A stretch of 64,000 nt of DNA from Pantoea sp. RIT-PI-b (GCF_001187905.1 NZ_LGIS01000026.1:62001-126000); one strand, 5' to 3'; shown: positions 19,737-29,010, counted from the stretch's first letter. A program made the numbers and translations. Notes: generated from the sequence alone by a model not told the origin.

Positions 19737-20654
19737 ATGCAGGACATCCGCTTCTCAATTGTAATTCCCGCGTATAACGCGTCGAAATCGATTGTAACGA
19801 CGCTAGATTGCGTCAGAGCGCAAACTTACCGCAATTTTGAAGTGATTATTGTGGATGACAAATCGGCCGATGCGGCCGAACTGGCGCAGGTGGTACGCGG
19901 TGAGCGTTATCAGGATCTGGACATCAAACTGGAGCTATCTGAGGTCAAACTCAACGGCGCCGGCGCCCGTAATAAAGGTATCGAATTGGCCACGGGCGAT
20001 TTTATCAGCTTCCTTGATGCTGATGATGAGTGGCACCCGGACAAGCTGCTGACGGTCAGTGAAACCATCGCCAAACTGGAGGCGCAGGGCAAATCACGCT
20101 ACGTCATCTTTAGCCAGGTGAACATCCATCAGGATGGCAGCTTCCTGAAGGTGATGCCGATGCAGCCGCCCGGTAAAAATGAAACCGTGGCGGAATATCT
20201 GTTTGGCTGTTACGGCTTTATTCAGACCAGCACCATTGTGCTGAAGCGTGAAGATGCCGCGCAGATTCAGTTTGATGCGCGTTATATCCGCCATCAGGAT
20301 TACGATTTCTGTATCCGTGCCGATCGCATGGGCTACGCCTTCGTGATGATCGACCAGCCGCTGGCGACTTACCATCTGGTGACCAAGTTTGGTTCCAAGC
20401 ACAAAGGCGAGTCGGTGAAATACTCCTTCTTCTGGCTGGATACCATGAAGCCGCATCTGACGACGCGCGATATCCATACCTACAAAGCGTTCAAGCTGCC
20501 GCTGCGCTACAAGATGGATGGTAAATCGCTGCAAGCCAGTCTCAGCTTTGCGCGCTACTTCTTCCTCACCAATCGTGATAACCGCGCCTACTTCATGAAT
20601 CGCTTGCTCGATAAGGTGAAGTCGCGCTTTTCCGGTAGAAGAGCCGTTTCCTGA
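19737..20654 (+). CDS. GT2 glycosyltransferase of EPS assembly
   Basis: A 305-residue family-2 (GT-A) glycosyltransferase adding a sugar to the lipid-linked EPS repeat on the cytoplasmic face. The N-terminal strand FSIVIPAYNASKS, the nucleotide-binding VDDKS, the DxD-type LDADDEWHPDKL (about residue 95) and the acceptor-side RHQDYDFCIRADRMG (about 180) define the fold. The ATG at 19737 has AGAGG nine bases upstream; a GTG three codons earlier is the alternative. By position and fold it corresponds to WceB/AmsB of the stewartan/amylovoran clusters. The donor sugar cannot be read. Confidence 0.85.
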   Translation: MQDIRFSIVIPAYNASKSIVTTLDCVRAQTYRNFEVIIVDDKSADAAELAQVVRGERYQDLDIKLELSEVKLNGAGARNKGIELATGDFISFLDADDEWHPDKLLTVSETIAKLEAQGKSRYVIFSQVNIHQDGSFLKVMPMQPPGKNETVAEYLFGCYGFIQTSTIVLKREDAAQIQFDARYIRHQDYDFCIRADRMGYAFVMIDQPLATYHLVTKFGSKHKGESVKYSFFWLDTMKPHLTTRDIHTYKAFKLPLRYKMDGKSLQASLSFARYFFLTNRDNRAYFMNRLLDKVKSRFSGRRAVS

Positions 20655-20728
20655 TTCACATTTTTTAGACTTTCACTTGCTCCCATCACGGGGGCAATTT
20701 TTTGGTTCCTGAAACTCCGGGTAGACAA

Positions 20729-21481
20729 ATGACAAATCATGTTGGCACCATCGGTATTGTGATGCCGATGTATAACGCGCGAAATACGGTACTGCGTGCA
20801 GTGGATTCGATCCGCAATCAGACCTACAGCGACTGGCATCTTTACCTGATTAACGATAAATCGACCGATGACTCTCTCGCCGTGGTGCGTGAGCAGTGTC
20901 AGGATGCGCGCATTACCATCCTCGATAATGAGAAGAATCTCGGTGCGGCGGAAACCCGTAACGTCGGTCTGCGCGCGGCGCAAGAAGAGATTATCGCGTT
21001 CCTCGATAGCGATGATGAGTGGCATGGGGAAAAGCTGGCGGAACAGGCCGCTGCGATTGCCGCGGGTGACGATTTTGTTATCACGCATTATCACTACAAA
21101 ACCAAAACTGCCGACCACGACATTAACTACAACAAACCCTATCTGCAGCAGGAAAACTTCGTGAAGAAGCAGTATCGCGTGTGCTTCTCTTCAGTGTGTT
21201 TCCGCCGTCCTCCGCAGGGCATCTTCTTCCAGCGCAAAGGCCACGAAGATTTCCTGTTCCTCTATGAGCTGTTCCTCCGCTACAAACAAGCCCGCGTGAT
21301 CCAGAAAACCTTGGTCAACTATTACGAGTTGGGCGATTCACTGTCGCGCAACAAAAATAAAGCGGCGAAGTGGCACCTCGAATTATTAAGAATTATCTAT
21401 AAAAACAATCCGTTAAAAGTATATTACTATTACACGTGGTACATGGTTAATGGCGTCCTCTTCGCTCTGAAGCATCGTTAG
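20729..21481 (+). CDS. second GT2 glycosyltransferase of EPS assembly
   Basis: A 250-residue GT-A enzyme. It shows IGIVMPMYNARNTVLRAVDS, INDKSTDDS, the metal site LDSDDEWHGEKL near residue 95, and HEDFLFLYELFLRYK near 175 as the catalytic-base region. It starts at ATG 20729; an upstream TTG reading was discarded. It sits 74 bases after the first GT2 gene and its stop codon touches the left end of an intergenic repeat. By order it may correspond to stewartan WceM (an AmsE-like enzyme), but that name is tentative. Confidence 0.83.
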   Translation: MTNHVGTIGIVMPMYNARNTVLRAVDSIRNQTYSDWHLYLINDKSTDDSLAVVREQCQDARITILDNEKNLGAAETRNVGLRAAQEEIIAFLDSDDEWHGEKLAEQAAAIAAGDDFVITHYHYKTKTADHDINYNKPYLQQENFVKKQYRVCFSSVCFRRPPQGIFFQRKGHEDFLFLYELFLRYKQARVIQKTLVNYYELGDSLSRNKNKAAKWHLELLRIIYKNNPLKVYYYYTWYMVNGVLFALKHR

Positions 21482-21602
21482 ACCCGGCATCCTTCGCGCC
21501 GCAGCCGCGTTGGCCGCGCACGTCCACCCCGGTCACTTACTGAAGTAAGCTCCCGGGGATGAACGCACTTGCCGCCTTGCTGCGCCACGAATGATTTGGG
21601 TC
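21481..21602. repeat. 122-bp enterobacterial intergenic palindromic element inside the EPS operon
   Basis: An imperfect palindrome bounded by GACCC and GGGTC, with centre CCCCGGTCACTTACTGAAGT mirrored by AGTAAGCTCCCGGGG. The sequence GCAGCCGCGTTGG...CACTTACTGAAGTAAGCTCC...GCCGCCTTGCTGCG closely resembles a repeat I recall from many Enterobacterales genomes. Its left end coincides with the last base of the upstream stop codon. Confidence 0.75.
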
Positions 21603-21637
21603 TCTTTATTCGGTATTTTTGAGGTGGAAAGGATTTT

Positions 21638-22672
21638 ATGAAAAAGATCGTCCTGGTGATTAAAGATGCCTACTCGTATGCGGGCACGGAAAACATCTGC
21701 AACTTTATGTCTGAGTGCCTTGGCGAGCAGCATGAAGTCACCATTTATTCGCTGGAAGGCAATGGCAAAACCTTTTATCCGTTCGATCGGGTAAAGAAAA
21801 TTGTCAGCTTTGAAGGCCACAGCAACCCGATTAAAAGCGCCGTCGCTAGCATTCATCAGGAAGGCTTCGACAGCGTATTTCTGATCAGCATGGGCCGCCT
21901 GAGCGTGATGTTTGCGTTCTGGAACCTGATGGCACTAAAGAAAAAGCGTTTCAAAGCCTATGCCTGCGAACACATTGCAATTAACTCATTTAGTAAACCG
22001 ATCAAGCTGCTGAAGTGGCTGATGCTGCGCTACTACGACCAGGTGATTGTTTTAACCGACAAAGATCATCAGGTGTTTAATCGCTGGAACATCGCCAGTC
22101 AGCAAATCCCCAATCCCGTGGTGTATAAGGCGTTTCAACGCCAGACGCGTAGCCGCCAGGCGTTAGCGGTGGGGCGTCTCGATAACCAAAAAGGTTTCGA
22201 TCTGCTGCTGGATATCTGGGCTGATTTCAGTAAGAAACACCCGGAGTGGAAACTGGTGATTGCCGGTGACGGCGAACTGCGCCAGCAGTTGCACGATCAG
22301 GCGGCTGCATTGGGTATCACTAACAGCGTCAACTTCGTCGGCAAAGTCAGCAACATCAACGATTACTACCGCGAAAGTGACATGGCGCTGATGACCTCGC
22401 GCTATGAAGGTTTGCCGCTGGTGCTGCTGGAAGCCAAATCCTGGTCGCTGCCGGTGGTGGCTTACGACTGCCCAACCGGGCCGCAGGAGATTATCAACCA
22501 CGGTGAAGATGGCTTCCTGGTACCGATGAATGATAAAGCCATGTTTATCAAGCGCATGGAGCAGCTCGCCAGTGATGATGGCCTGTTCTACGCCATGAGT
22601 GAAAAAACCAAAGAAACCGCGCTCAAGTTTGACGGTAACCAGATCAAACAGAGCTGGCTCGCGCTTGTTTAG
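21638..22672 (+). CDS. GT4 glycosyltransferase of EPS assembly
   Basis: A 344-residue GT-B fold glycosyltransferase. The N-terminal domain has AGTENICNFMSECLG and the C-terminal Rossmann half has AVGRLDNQKGFDLLLDIWADF (about 172-192), VIAGDGELRQQL and the donor-phosphate motif EGLPLVLLEAKSW (E-x7-E, about 265). The family retains anomeric configuration. It precedes the wceF-like gene by 57 bases and may correspond to stewartan WceN (AmsD-like). A similar GT4 lies at 33535 in the O-antigen island. Confidence 0.86.
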   Translation: MKKIVLVIKDAYSYAGTENICNFMSECLGEQHEVTIYSLEGNGKTFYPFDRVKKIVSFEGHSNPIKSAVASIHQEGFDSVFLISMGRLSVMFAFWNLMALKKKRFKAYACEHIAINSFSKPIKLLKWLMLRYYDQVIVLTDKDHQVFNRWNIASQQIPNPVVYKAFQRQTRSRQALAVGRLDNQKGFDLLLDIWADFSKKHPEWKLVIAGDGELRQQLHDQAAALGITNSVNFVGKVSNINDYYRESDMALMTSRYEGLPLVLLEAKSWSLPVVAYDCPTGPQEIINHGEDGFLVPMNDKAMFIKRMEQLASDDGLFYAMSEKTKETALKFDGNQIKQSWLALV

Positions 22673-22729
22673 TGCCAATTATCGTGCCTCGGGAATCCTT
22701 TTTGGCCGCATAACCACGGGAATTGAAGC

Positions 22730-24940
22730 ATGAAAAGAAGAGAAGTCTTGCAGACCGCAGCCTCCTCCATTGTTGCCGCGCTCTCAGTCAGCGCGTTTTC
22801 CAGCTACGCCGCAAAAAGTGGTCAGCCAACGTTAAAAGCCGTCGATCCTTCCAGCGTTCCGCAGGGCGATGTGCCGATTCTGACGCCAGAAAACGTCTAT
22901 ACCATGCCGCCGCAGTTCTGGCAGAACTTCGAAGGCAAACTGTGGATTGGTAAGGCGGGCAGCGATGCCAGCCAAACCGGCAATCAAATCCCGGTATTCC
23001 TGCGCGATGCCAATGGCAAAGTGTCACAAATCAGTCAACCGATTGCGTTGAACAAGGGTAACTTCGCGCAGTTTATTCATGATAATGCCGCGTTGATTGC
23101 CAATCCTGCGCACTCAATGGTCGTCGAGGACGATCAGGGCAACACGCTGTTCTCGATCAGCGATGTATCGCGTCCTAACCAAAGCAACTTCAGCCAGCGA
23201 CTGGCGCAGCCGAACGGTTATCAGCTGATCGGTGAAATTCCGTCGGTGGAGGAGTTGCGTAAAACCCGTCCGCTGTTTGCCGGTGCCAAAATTAAGCTGA
23301 AAAGCTGGCATGAAGGGCTGGAAGTGGGCGGTGGTGAATTTGTCGGCACCTTTGGCGATGCCAAAGATGATGGCGGTGTGAACTTCAGCGGCAACGGTTT
23401 CGCCTGGCGTCGCGTGGTAGAAGACTTCAATCGTCTGACGCTGTTTGATTTCGGCGCCATCGCCGATGGCAAAACCGATACTGCACCGGCGATCAAAGCC
23501 ATGTATCAGTGGTCGATTGATGCCAGCCAGCAAATCTGCGTGCAGTTCCCGGCGGGCACATTCTTCGTGTCCGAGTGTGATTTCGGTGATACGCAACGTC
23601 GCTTCTTCCGTATTTCCGGTGCCATGGTCAACTTTGGCTATTTCCCGGCGACCACGCTGGTTTCCGATGGCCGCTCCGAATTCCTGTTCCAGGTAAATGC
23701 GCGCTGGACTGAAATCTCCAACCTGAACTTCAACGGCAACACCGACAAGCGTCCGAATAAACAGGGGTTGTTCCGCAATACCTGTCCGGGCGGCCAGTTC
23801 TTCCGTGGCGCGTGCTTGCGCTTCAATCAGGTGGGCGGCGTCTCGCTCAGCCTGCTGGATACGCTGGATTGTAAAATCGACCAGTGGTACGCCAACGCCT
23901 GTACCGGTGATGTGATTAAAGCCAGCTGGTCTGGTCAAAAGGCCGGTGCGTGGGATCACAGCACCGCGATTGAACTCTCCAACTTTAATGCGCAGCACTG
24001 TAAAGGCGGCATGGTGTTGAACCTGCCGCGCTGTAGCCAATCGATCATTCACAACGGCTGGATTGAGCACAGCGATTTTCCTGGCGATATCTCAAACGGG
24101 CAATGGATTGTTGATGCGTTAAGCATTGAGGATTGTAAGAACCCGCTGAATGCGCGCAACTCGCGCCTGAATATGCGTCAGACCAACTTACAGGCAGGCA
24201 GCTGGATTGATAACTCGCTGGAAGGTGAGCGCTGGCTGAATATCTGGGAGATGGGTTCCACGCGCGTTGAATCTTATGGCGTCGCTATCGACGGCAGCCT
24301 GAAATACAACTACATCACTTCACGTTTCCGCCTCACCAATAACACCAATCAGGAGACCTGGTTTGAGCTGGGCAACTTCTATTCGCCGGCGGTGGGTGAT
24401 AGCTGGGAAATCGAAGTGTTTGGTCAGTCGCAGTTCAGTAACGGTACCGCCAATCAACCGCTGATGGATCTTATCGACGGCAAAGGCACTGGCGGACGTA
24501 CGGTGATCCATCTGCAGCGCAAGAAGAGTAAAGCGGAAGCCAGTTGGTCAGCCGAAGGCAGTTCGCCGGTGGTGGATGTACGTTTCGAACCGCGCACAGA
24601 AACGGATACCAAGGTGTACGTCAAGCTGGCGGGCTGGACGCCGACCACCGCGGTGTTGATCAAAAGCACCGCCAAGGATCGCTTCCTGACCGGTCGCTGT
24701 GCGCGCGTTGATGCTGTGATGGATAAAGGTGCGCCGGGCAGCGGTGCGCAACAGGCGCCGCAGCGCTTCAGCCTGCACAACGGCAAAGCCGGCGTCGGCG
24801 GTAACGAGCAGGGTGATTTGCTGTTGGCGTCGCGCGCGCTGAAGCCGGAACAGGTGGATGCGCGTGAGCCGAAAGGGTTTATTTCCGTCGTCATTAATGG
24901 CGAGCAGGTTGCGATGCCGTATTTCGCCATTAAGTCGTAA
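22730..24940 (+). CDS. wceF: WceF/AmsF-type EPS glycanase, tailspike-like fold
   Basis: A 736-residue exported protein expected to cleave or trim the EPS chain in the periplasm or outside. The N-terminus KRREVLQ followed by AASSIVAALSVSAF looks like a twin-arginine signal, with cleavage near SYA-AKS. From about residue 245 a pectate-lyase-like right-handed beta-helix begins with LFDFGAIADGKTDTAPAIKA, the usual entry motif of tailspike depolymerases. P. stewartii WceF is a galactosidase-type glycan-modifying enzyme with a phage-tailspike-like fold, and E. amylovora AmsF is its homologue. It lies between the glycosyltransferase and pyruvyltransferase genes exactly as in those clusters. Confidence 0.85.
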   Translation: MKRREVLQTAASSIVAALSVSAFSSYAAKSGQPTLKAVDPSSVPQGDVPILTPENVYTMPPQFWQNFEGKLWIGKAGSDASQTGNQIPVFLRDANGKVSQISQPIALNKGNFAQFIHDNAALIANPAHSMVVEDDQGNTLFSISDVSRPNQSNFSQRLAQPNGYQLIGEIPSVEELRKTRPLFAGAKIKLKSWHEGLEVGGGEFVGTFGDAKDDGGVNFSGNGFAWRRVVEDFNRLTLFDFGAIADGKTDTAPAIKAMYQWSIDASQQICVQFPAGTFFVSECDFGDTQRRFFRISGAMVNFGYFPATTLVSDGRSEFLFQVNARWTEISNLNFNGNTDKRPNKQGLFRNTCPGGQFFRGACLRFNQVGGVSLSLLDTLDCKIDQWYANACTGDVIKASWSGQKAGAWDHSTAIELSNFNAQHCKGGMVLNLPRCSQSIIHNGWIEHSDFPGDISNGQWIVDALSIEDCKNPLNARNSRLNMRQTNLQAGSWIDNSLEGERWLNIWEMGSTRVESYGVAIDGSLKYNYITSRFRLTNNTNQETWFELGNFYSPAVGDSWEIEVFGQSQFSNGTANQPLMDLIDGKGTGGRTVIHLQRKKSKAEASWSAEGSSPVVDVRFEPRTETDTKVYVKLAGWTPTTAVLIKSTAKDRFLTGRCARVDAVMDKGAPGSGAQQAPQRFSLHNGKAGVGGNEQGDLLLASRALKPEQVDAREPKGFISVVINGEQVAMPYFAIKS

Positions 24941-24955
24941 CACGTAGGAACCCAA

Positions 24956-24985
24956 CGTAGCGGCGCAATTTATTGCGCCGCTACG
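24956..24985. repeat. 30-bp near-perfect palindrome CGTAGCGGCGCAAT
   Basis: Arms CGTAGCGGCGCAAT and ATTGCGCCGCTACG with a 2-base centre lie 15 bases after the wceF stop. There is no T-run. It resembles a short dispersed palindrome common in intergenic regions of Erwinia, Pantoea and Enterobacter, and could also stabilise the upstream mRNA. Confidence 0.65.
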
Positions 24986-25141
24986 GAATATGCATAATTT
25001 GTAAGCAGTAATGAATAGAAATGCATTTAGCAGCGCTTTTTTGGGGTTTATTCCCATTGCAGTCATTTAACACAGAGTTCATTTTGCCAGTGCGGTTATT
25101 GGCGGCTTGTAAAATTACAAAAATTTTTCCGGAGTTTTTTT

Positions 25142-26404
25142 ATGAAAATCTTATTGGTAGGAAACCATACCTGTGGAAATCGCGGGGATGGCGCGATTTT
25201 ACGAGGGCTGATTGATTCGCTCAAATCTGCGCGCGCGGATTTGGATATCGATGTCATCAGCCGTTATCCAACAAGCTCTGGCTATTTACTGCAGCAGCAC
25301 ATCCAGCAGGATTCCCTGTTCCTGCACAACAGCAAATCGGGCAAGGGTTTGGTGGGCAGCCTCAAGCGCAAAGTGGCGAACCGTCTGATGCCGGACATCA
25401 TGATGGCGCACCTGGGCAAAGGCGGTTTATACAAATCGTTCTCGGTGCCACCGCACCTGGCGGCCTTCACCCAAAGCCTCGCGCAATATGATGCAATCAT
25501 CCAGGTTGGCGGATCGTTCTTCGTCGACCTGTATGGTGTAACGCAGTTCGACCACGCGCTTTGTGCGCTGATGGCGAAAAAGCCGCTGCATATGGTTGGC
25601 CACTCGGTAGGACCGTTTGAAAACCCGCGCGTTAATGCGCTGGCAAACTTTGTGTTCGATCGCGTCGACAGCCTGGTGCTGCGCGAAGAGGTGAGCCACG
25701 ATCGTCTGAAACAAGATGGCGTGACCACCAGCAAAGTGAAGAAGGGCGTTGATACCGCGTTCCTGGTGCAGGCGCGTGAAGTGGCGAATCCTAGCCATAA
25801 CCTGCTGCACTGGCAGGCGATTATCAGCGCGCGTAAAACCATTGCGATTACCGTGCGTGAACTGGCGCCGTTCGATAAACGTCTCGGCGTGACGCAGAAA
25901 GAGTATGAAGCTGCCTTTGGCCGCGTGATCAACGCGATGATTGCCGAAGGTTATCAGGTGGTTGCGTTTTCTACCTGTACCGGTATCGACAGCTACGCGA
26001 AAGACGACCGCATGGTGGCGCTGACGCTGCGCGATCATGTCGAGCATCCCGAGCATTACCATGTCATCATGGACGAGTTCAACGATCTCGAACTCGGCAT
26101 CCTGCTCAGCCATTGTCATCTGACCATTGGTACCCGCCTGCACTCCGCCATCATCTCCATGAACTTTGGTACGCCAGCCGTGGCCATCAACTACGAGCAC
26201 AAATCGCTCGGCGTGATGAAACAGCTCGGCCTGCCGCAGATGGCCACCGATGTGCAGAGCCTGATGGACGGTTCACTCATCGACAAAGTGCAGACAGTGC
26301 TGGCCGACTACGACAACGTGAAACACAAAGTTGATACCGCGGTGGCGCAGGAGCGTGAGATTGGTAACCGCATTACAGCAGAAATTCTCAACGTCCTGGG
26401 GTGA
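25142..26404 (+). CDS. wceJ: polysaccharide pyruvyltransferase family protein (AmsJ/WceJ)
   Basis: A 420-residue member of the polysaccharide pyruvyltransferase family, the group of colanic-acid WcaK. Family features are the start ILLVGNHTCGNRGDGAILRGLID, the central QVGGSFFVDLYG, VGHSVGPFENP, and the C-terminal TIGTRLHSAIISMNFGTPAVAINYEHKS with its His and Glu. Members transfer a pyruvate ketal from phosphoenolpyruvate to a terminal hexose, as in amylovoran. Whether this EPS is pyruvylated or, like stewartan, carries a sugar instead cannot be told. It begins about 200 bases after wceF, and four bases separate its stop from the next gene. Confidence 0.87.
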   Translation: MKILLVGNHTCGNRGDGAILRGLIDSLKSARADLDIDVISRYPTSSGYLLQQHIQQDSLFLHNSKSGKGLVGSLKRKVANRLMPDIMMAHLGKGGLYKSFSVPPHLAAFTQSLAQYDAIIQVGGSFFVDLYGVTQFDHALCALMAKKPLHMVGHSVGPFENPRVNALANFVFDRVDSLVLREEVSHDRLKQDGVTTSKVKKGVDTAFLVQAREVANPSHNLLHWQAIISARKTIAITVRELAPFDKRLGVTQKEYEAAFGRVINAMIAEGYQVVAFSTCTGIDSYAKDDRMVALTLRDHVEHPEHYHVIMDEFNDLELGILLSHCHLTIGTRLHSAIISMNFGTPAVAINYEHKSLGVMKQLGLPQMATDVQSLMDGSLIDKVQTVLADYDNVKHKVDTAVAQEREIGNRITAEILNVLG

Positions 26405-26408
26405 AGTG

Positions 26409-27632
26409 ATGAAGCTGACCTTTTTCACCATGCGTTTTCCTGTTGCCTCTGAGACGTTTGTGCTCAATCAGGTGACGCATTTCATCGACGCAGGCTACGA
26501 CGTGGAGATTATCTCCGTGTTCCCGGGCGATATGATCAATCGCCACGCTGCGTTCGATGACTACAATTTGGCAGCGAAAACCCACTATTTACTGCCGGAA
26601 GAGAAAGTATCCAACCTCGATAAGCTAACGCAGCGTATCGGCTTGATACTGCCGAAAATCACCAAAGGCGCGCTACTTAAGTCGCTGAATGTGCGTCGCT
26701 ATGGCGCACAGGCCAGCAAACTGCTGCTGCCGGCCATTGTCGCCAACACCAAGCAGCCTTATACCGCTGATGTGTTTCTGGTGCACTTCGGCTATGCCGG
26801 CGCGTTGGCCAACAAGCTGCGCGAACTCGGCGTGTTGAAAGGCAAGCAGGCGACGGTGTTCCACGGCGCGGATATTTCGCGTCGCCACATCCTCGAAGAG
26901 CACAAGCTCGACTACATCAACCTGTTCAAACAGAGCGAGTTGATGCTGCCTATCAGCCACTTGTGGGAGAACAAGCTGATTGAGATGGGTTGTCCGCGTG
27001 AGAAGGTACGCGTGACGCGCATGGGCATCGAGCCGGAGAAGTTTAACTTCCGTCCGCGTGAAGCGTTCCATCAACCGCTGCGCATCGTTTCCGTCGCGCG
27101 TCTGACCGAGAAAAAAGGACTGGATGTGGCAGTGAAAGCCAGCGAAATCCTGCGCAATAACGGCGGCCAGTTCCAGTTCACCATCATCGGTAACGGCGAG
27201 CAGGATGGCATGATGCGCGAGCATATTGCGCGCGCCGGATTGCAGGAGTTCGTCACCATGCCGGGCTTTAAGCCGCAGGATGAGATTCGTCAGGCGTTGA
27301 ACGAGGCGGATATCTTCCTGCTGCCGTCCAAAACCGCTGCGGATGGCGATATGGAAGGCATTCCGGTGGCGCTGATGGAAGCGATGGCGGTGGGTTTACC
27401 GGTGGTGTCTACCTATCACAGCGGCATTCCTGAGCTGATTGACAATGACGTCAGCGGCTGGCTGGTGGCGGAAAACGATCCGGACGAGCTGGCGGCCACG
27501 CTGCTGCGTCTGTCGCGCGGGGATGTCGATGTGGCACCGGTAGTCGCGGCAGCGCGACAGAAAGTCGAAACCGAGTTCAATCAGCACATCGCCTACGGTG
27601 AGCTGGCGAAAATTCTGGAGCGCATGGTGTGA
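26409..27632 (+). CDS. wceK: GT4 glycosyltransferase (AmsK/WceK type)
   Basis: A 407-residue GT-B glycosyltransferase of the WcaL/AmsK group. The start MKLTFFTMRFPVASETFVLNQVTHFI is typical (trans-outer sugar donor site: FPVASETFV). HFGYAGALANKLRELG and VFHGADISRR lie mid-N-domain, VSVARLTEKKGLDVAVKA opens the C-domain, and EGIPVALMEAMAVGLPVVST carries the E-x7-E phosphate-binding pair. The ATG at 26409 was chosen over a longer reading that overlaps the upstream gene. The enzyme probably adds a late side-chain sugar to the EPS repeat. Its stop overlaps the wzx start by four bases. Confidence 0.88.
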   Translation: MKLTFFTMRFPVASETFVLNQVTHFIDAGYDVEIISVFPGDMINRHAAFDDYNLAAKTHYLLPEEKVSNLDKLTQRIGLILPKITKGALLKSLNVRRYGAQASKLLLPAIVANTKQPYTADVFLVHFGYAGALANKLRELGVLKGKQATVFHGADISRRHILEEHKLDYINLFKQSELMLPISHLWENKLIEMGCPREKVRVTRMGIEPEKFNFRPREAFHQPLRIVSVARLTEKKGLDVAVKASEILRNNGGQFQFTIIGNGEQDGMMREHIARAGLQEFVTMPGFKPQDEIRQALNEADIFLLPSKTAADGDMEGIPVALMEAMAVGLPVVSTYHSGIPELIDNDVSGWLVAENDPDELAATLLRLSRGDVDVAPVVAAARQKVETEFNQHIAYGELAKILERMV

Positions 27633-28969
27633 GCGGATTAAAAAAACAGGCCGTTTGGCTGTTTGGTAGTACCTGTTTTGCCGCATTGCTTCAGGTGTTA
27701 CAGCTCGCCGTACTGGCGCGCAAACTCGAAACGCACGAGCTGGGTTTACTGGCGATCATCAATGCGATTCTGGCGGTGGCGACCGTGCTGCAGGATATGG
27801 GCATGAGCAGCTACATCGTGCATCGCCAGGATATTAATCGCCGCGAGCAGAGCACCATTTACTGGGTGAACGTCTCGCTCAGTTTCTGCACCGGCTTGAT
27901 TATGTTGGCGATCGCTTATCCGGTGGCGTGGTTCTATCACCTGCCGGAGCTGGTGGGTTTGATCATGCTCACCAGCCTCAACTTCCTCGTGCTGGGACAT
28001 CTGTCGCAGTATCAGGCGCACTATGTGAAAACCAAACGCATGGTGACGCTGGCGAAGATTGAGATGGCCACCAAGCTGTTTGCCTTCCTGTGCACCGTCG
28101 CGATGCTGTATTACACCTCGCTAACCGTGGCGGCGGCGATTCTTGGCCTGTTCATCAACGCCTTCACGCGCATTCTCTGTATGATCTACTTCGGGGAGAA
28201 GTCGTGGCGTCCAACCTGGGAATTCGACGGCAAAACCTTTGTTAGCGCAGTGCGTTACGGCGTGTATCAGCTCGGTTCGCAAACCATTAACCAGCTACGC
28301 ACCCAGGCGGATGCGCTGATCGTCGGCAAAGTGATGGGCGCCGAGATGCTGGGGATCTACTCGCTGGCAAAAGAGCTGATCCTGCAACCGCTGAAACTGG
28401 TTTCGCCGGTGATTAACCGCCTGGCGCTGCCGCGTTTTGCTGAGAAGCAACACGATCCTGAGCAACTGAAAAAGCTGTTCCTGAAGGGCACCTTCGTCAT
28501 CATGCTGTTCAGCAGCGTGATGTATCTGGCGATTGGCATTCTGTCACCGGTGATTGTGCGCGTGCTGTACGGTCCTGCACATGAGCAGGTTTACCATCTC
28601 ATTCCGCTGATGCTGTTGTTTGGCATGCTGCGTCCGATGGGCGGCTTAACCGGTGCGATCTCACAGGCTAACGGGCGCACCAACGTTGAGTTCTACTGGA
28701 ACATTGTTGCCAGCCTGGTGGTGGTGGCCGTGCTGGCGACCACCTACATCTGGCCGAACGTGCTGTATGTAGCTCTGACGCTGTCGATCTCGCAAGTGCT
28801 GATCTCGGCCTTTGCGCATCCATTCTTCATCAAACCGGTGATTGGCATCCGCTTTATGCCGTATGCGCGTCAGTGGGTTTCGGTGTCGGTGGTGTTTGTT
28901 GGTCTGATGATGCTGGTAAATCATTTCAATCTGTTCGTCATGCCGGAATGGTTTGAAGGCATGCTGTAA
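27629..28969 (+). CDS. wzx: Wzx-type EPS flippase (AmsL/WcaX family)
   Basis: A 446-residue MOP-superfamily membrane protein with about 12 helices, of the WzxC-like group. It would flip the undecaprenyl-PP-linked EPS repeat to the periplasm. The N-terminus KKQAVWLFGSTCFAALLQVLQLAVLARKL and the internal GVYQLGSQTINQLRTQADALIVGKVMG repeat the typical two-half structure. A GTG start overlaps the wceK stop (GTGA), implying coupled translation. It is the last gene of the EPS operon; two strong hairpins follow. Confidence 0.9.
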   Translation: MSGLKKQAVWLFGSTCFAALLQVLQLAVLARKLETHELGLLAIINAILAVATVLQDMGMSSYIVHRQDINRREQSTIYWVNVSLSFCTGLIMLAIAYPVAWFYHLPELVGLIMLTSLNFLVLGHLSQYQAHYVKTKRMVTLAKIEMATKLFAFLCTVAMLYYTSLTVAAAILGLFINAFTRILCMIYFGEKSWRPTWEFDGKTFVSAVRYGVYQLGSQTINQLRTQADALIVGKVMGAEMLGIYSLAKELILQPLKLVSPVINRLALPRFAEKQHDPEQLKKLFLKGTFVIMLFSSVMYLAIGILSPVIVRVLYGPAHEQVYHLIPLMLLFGMLRPMGGLTGAISQANGRTNVEFYWNIVASLVVVAVLATTYIWPNVLYVALTLSISQVLISAFAHPFFIKPVIGIRFMPYARQWVSVSVVFVGLMMLVNHFNLFVMPEWFEGML

Positions 28970-28973
28970 TTGT

Positions 28974-29003
28974 GTCGTGGTCACCCAGGCGGGTGACCAC
29001 GAC
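28974..29003 (+). terminator. 13-bp hairpin ending the EPS operon
   Basis: A perfect stem GTCGTGGTCACCC / GGGTGACCACGAC with loop AGGC, four bases after wzx. It has no T-run, so it may act with the next hairpin or stabilise the 3' end. Confidence 0.65.
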
Positions 29004-29010
29004 ATGTTCC

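Noticed and set aside
22730..24940. WceF-like gene as a prophage tailspike remnant
   Set aside because: It has a bacterial export signal, lies in the conserved EPS gene order, and no other phage genes are nearby.
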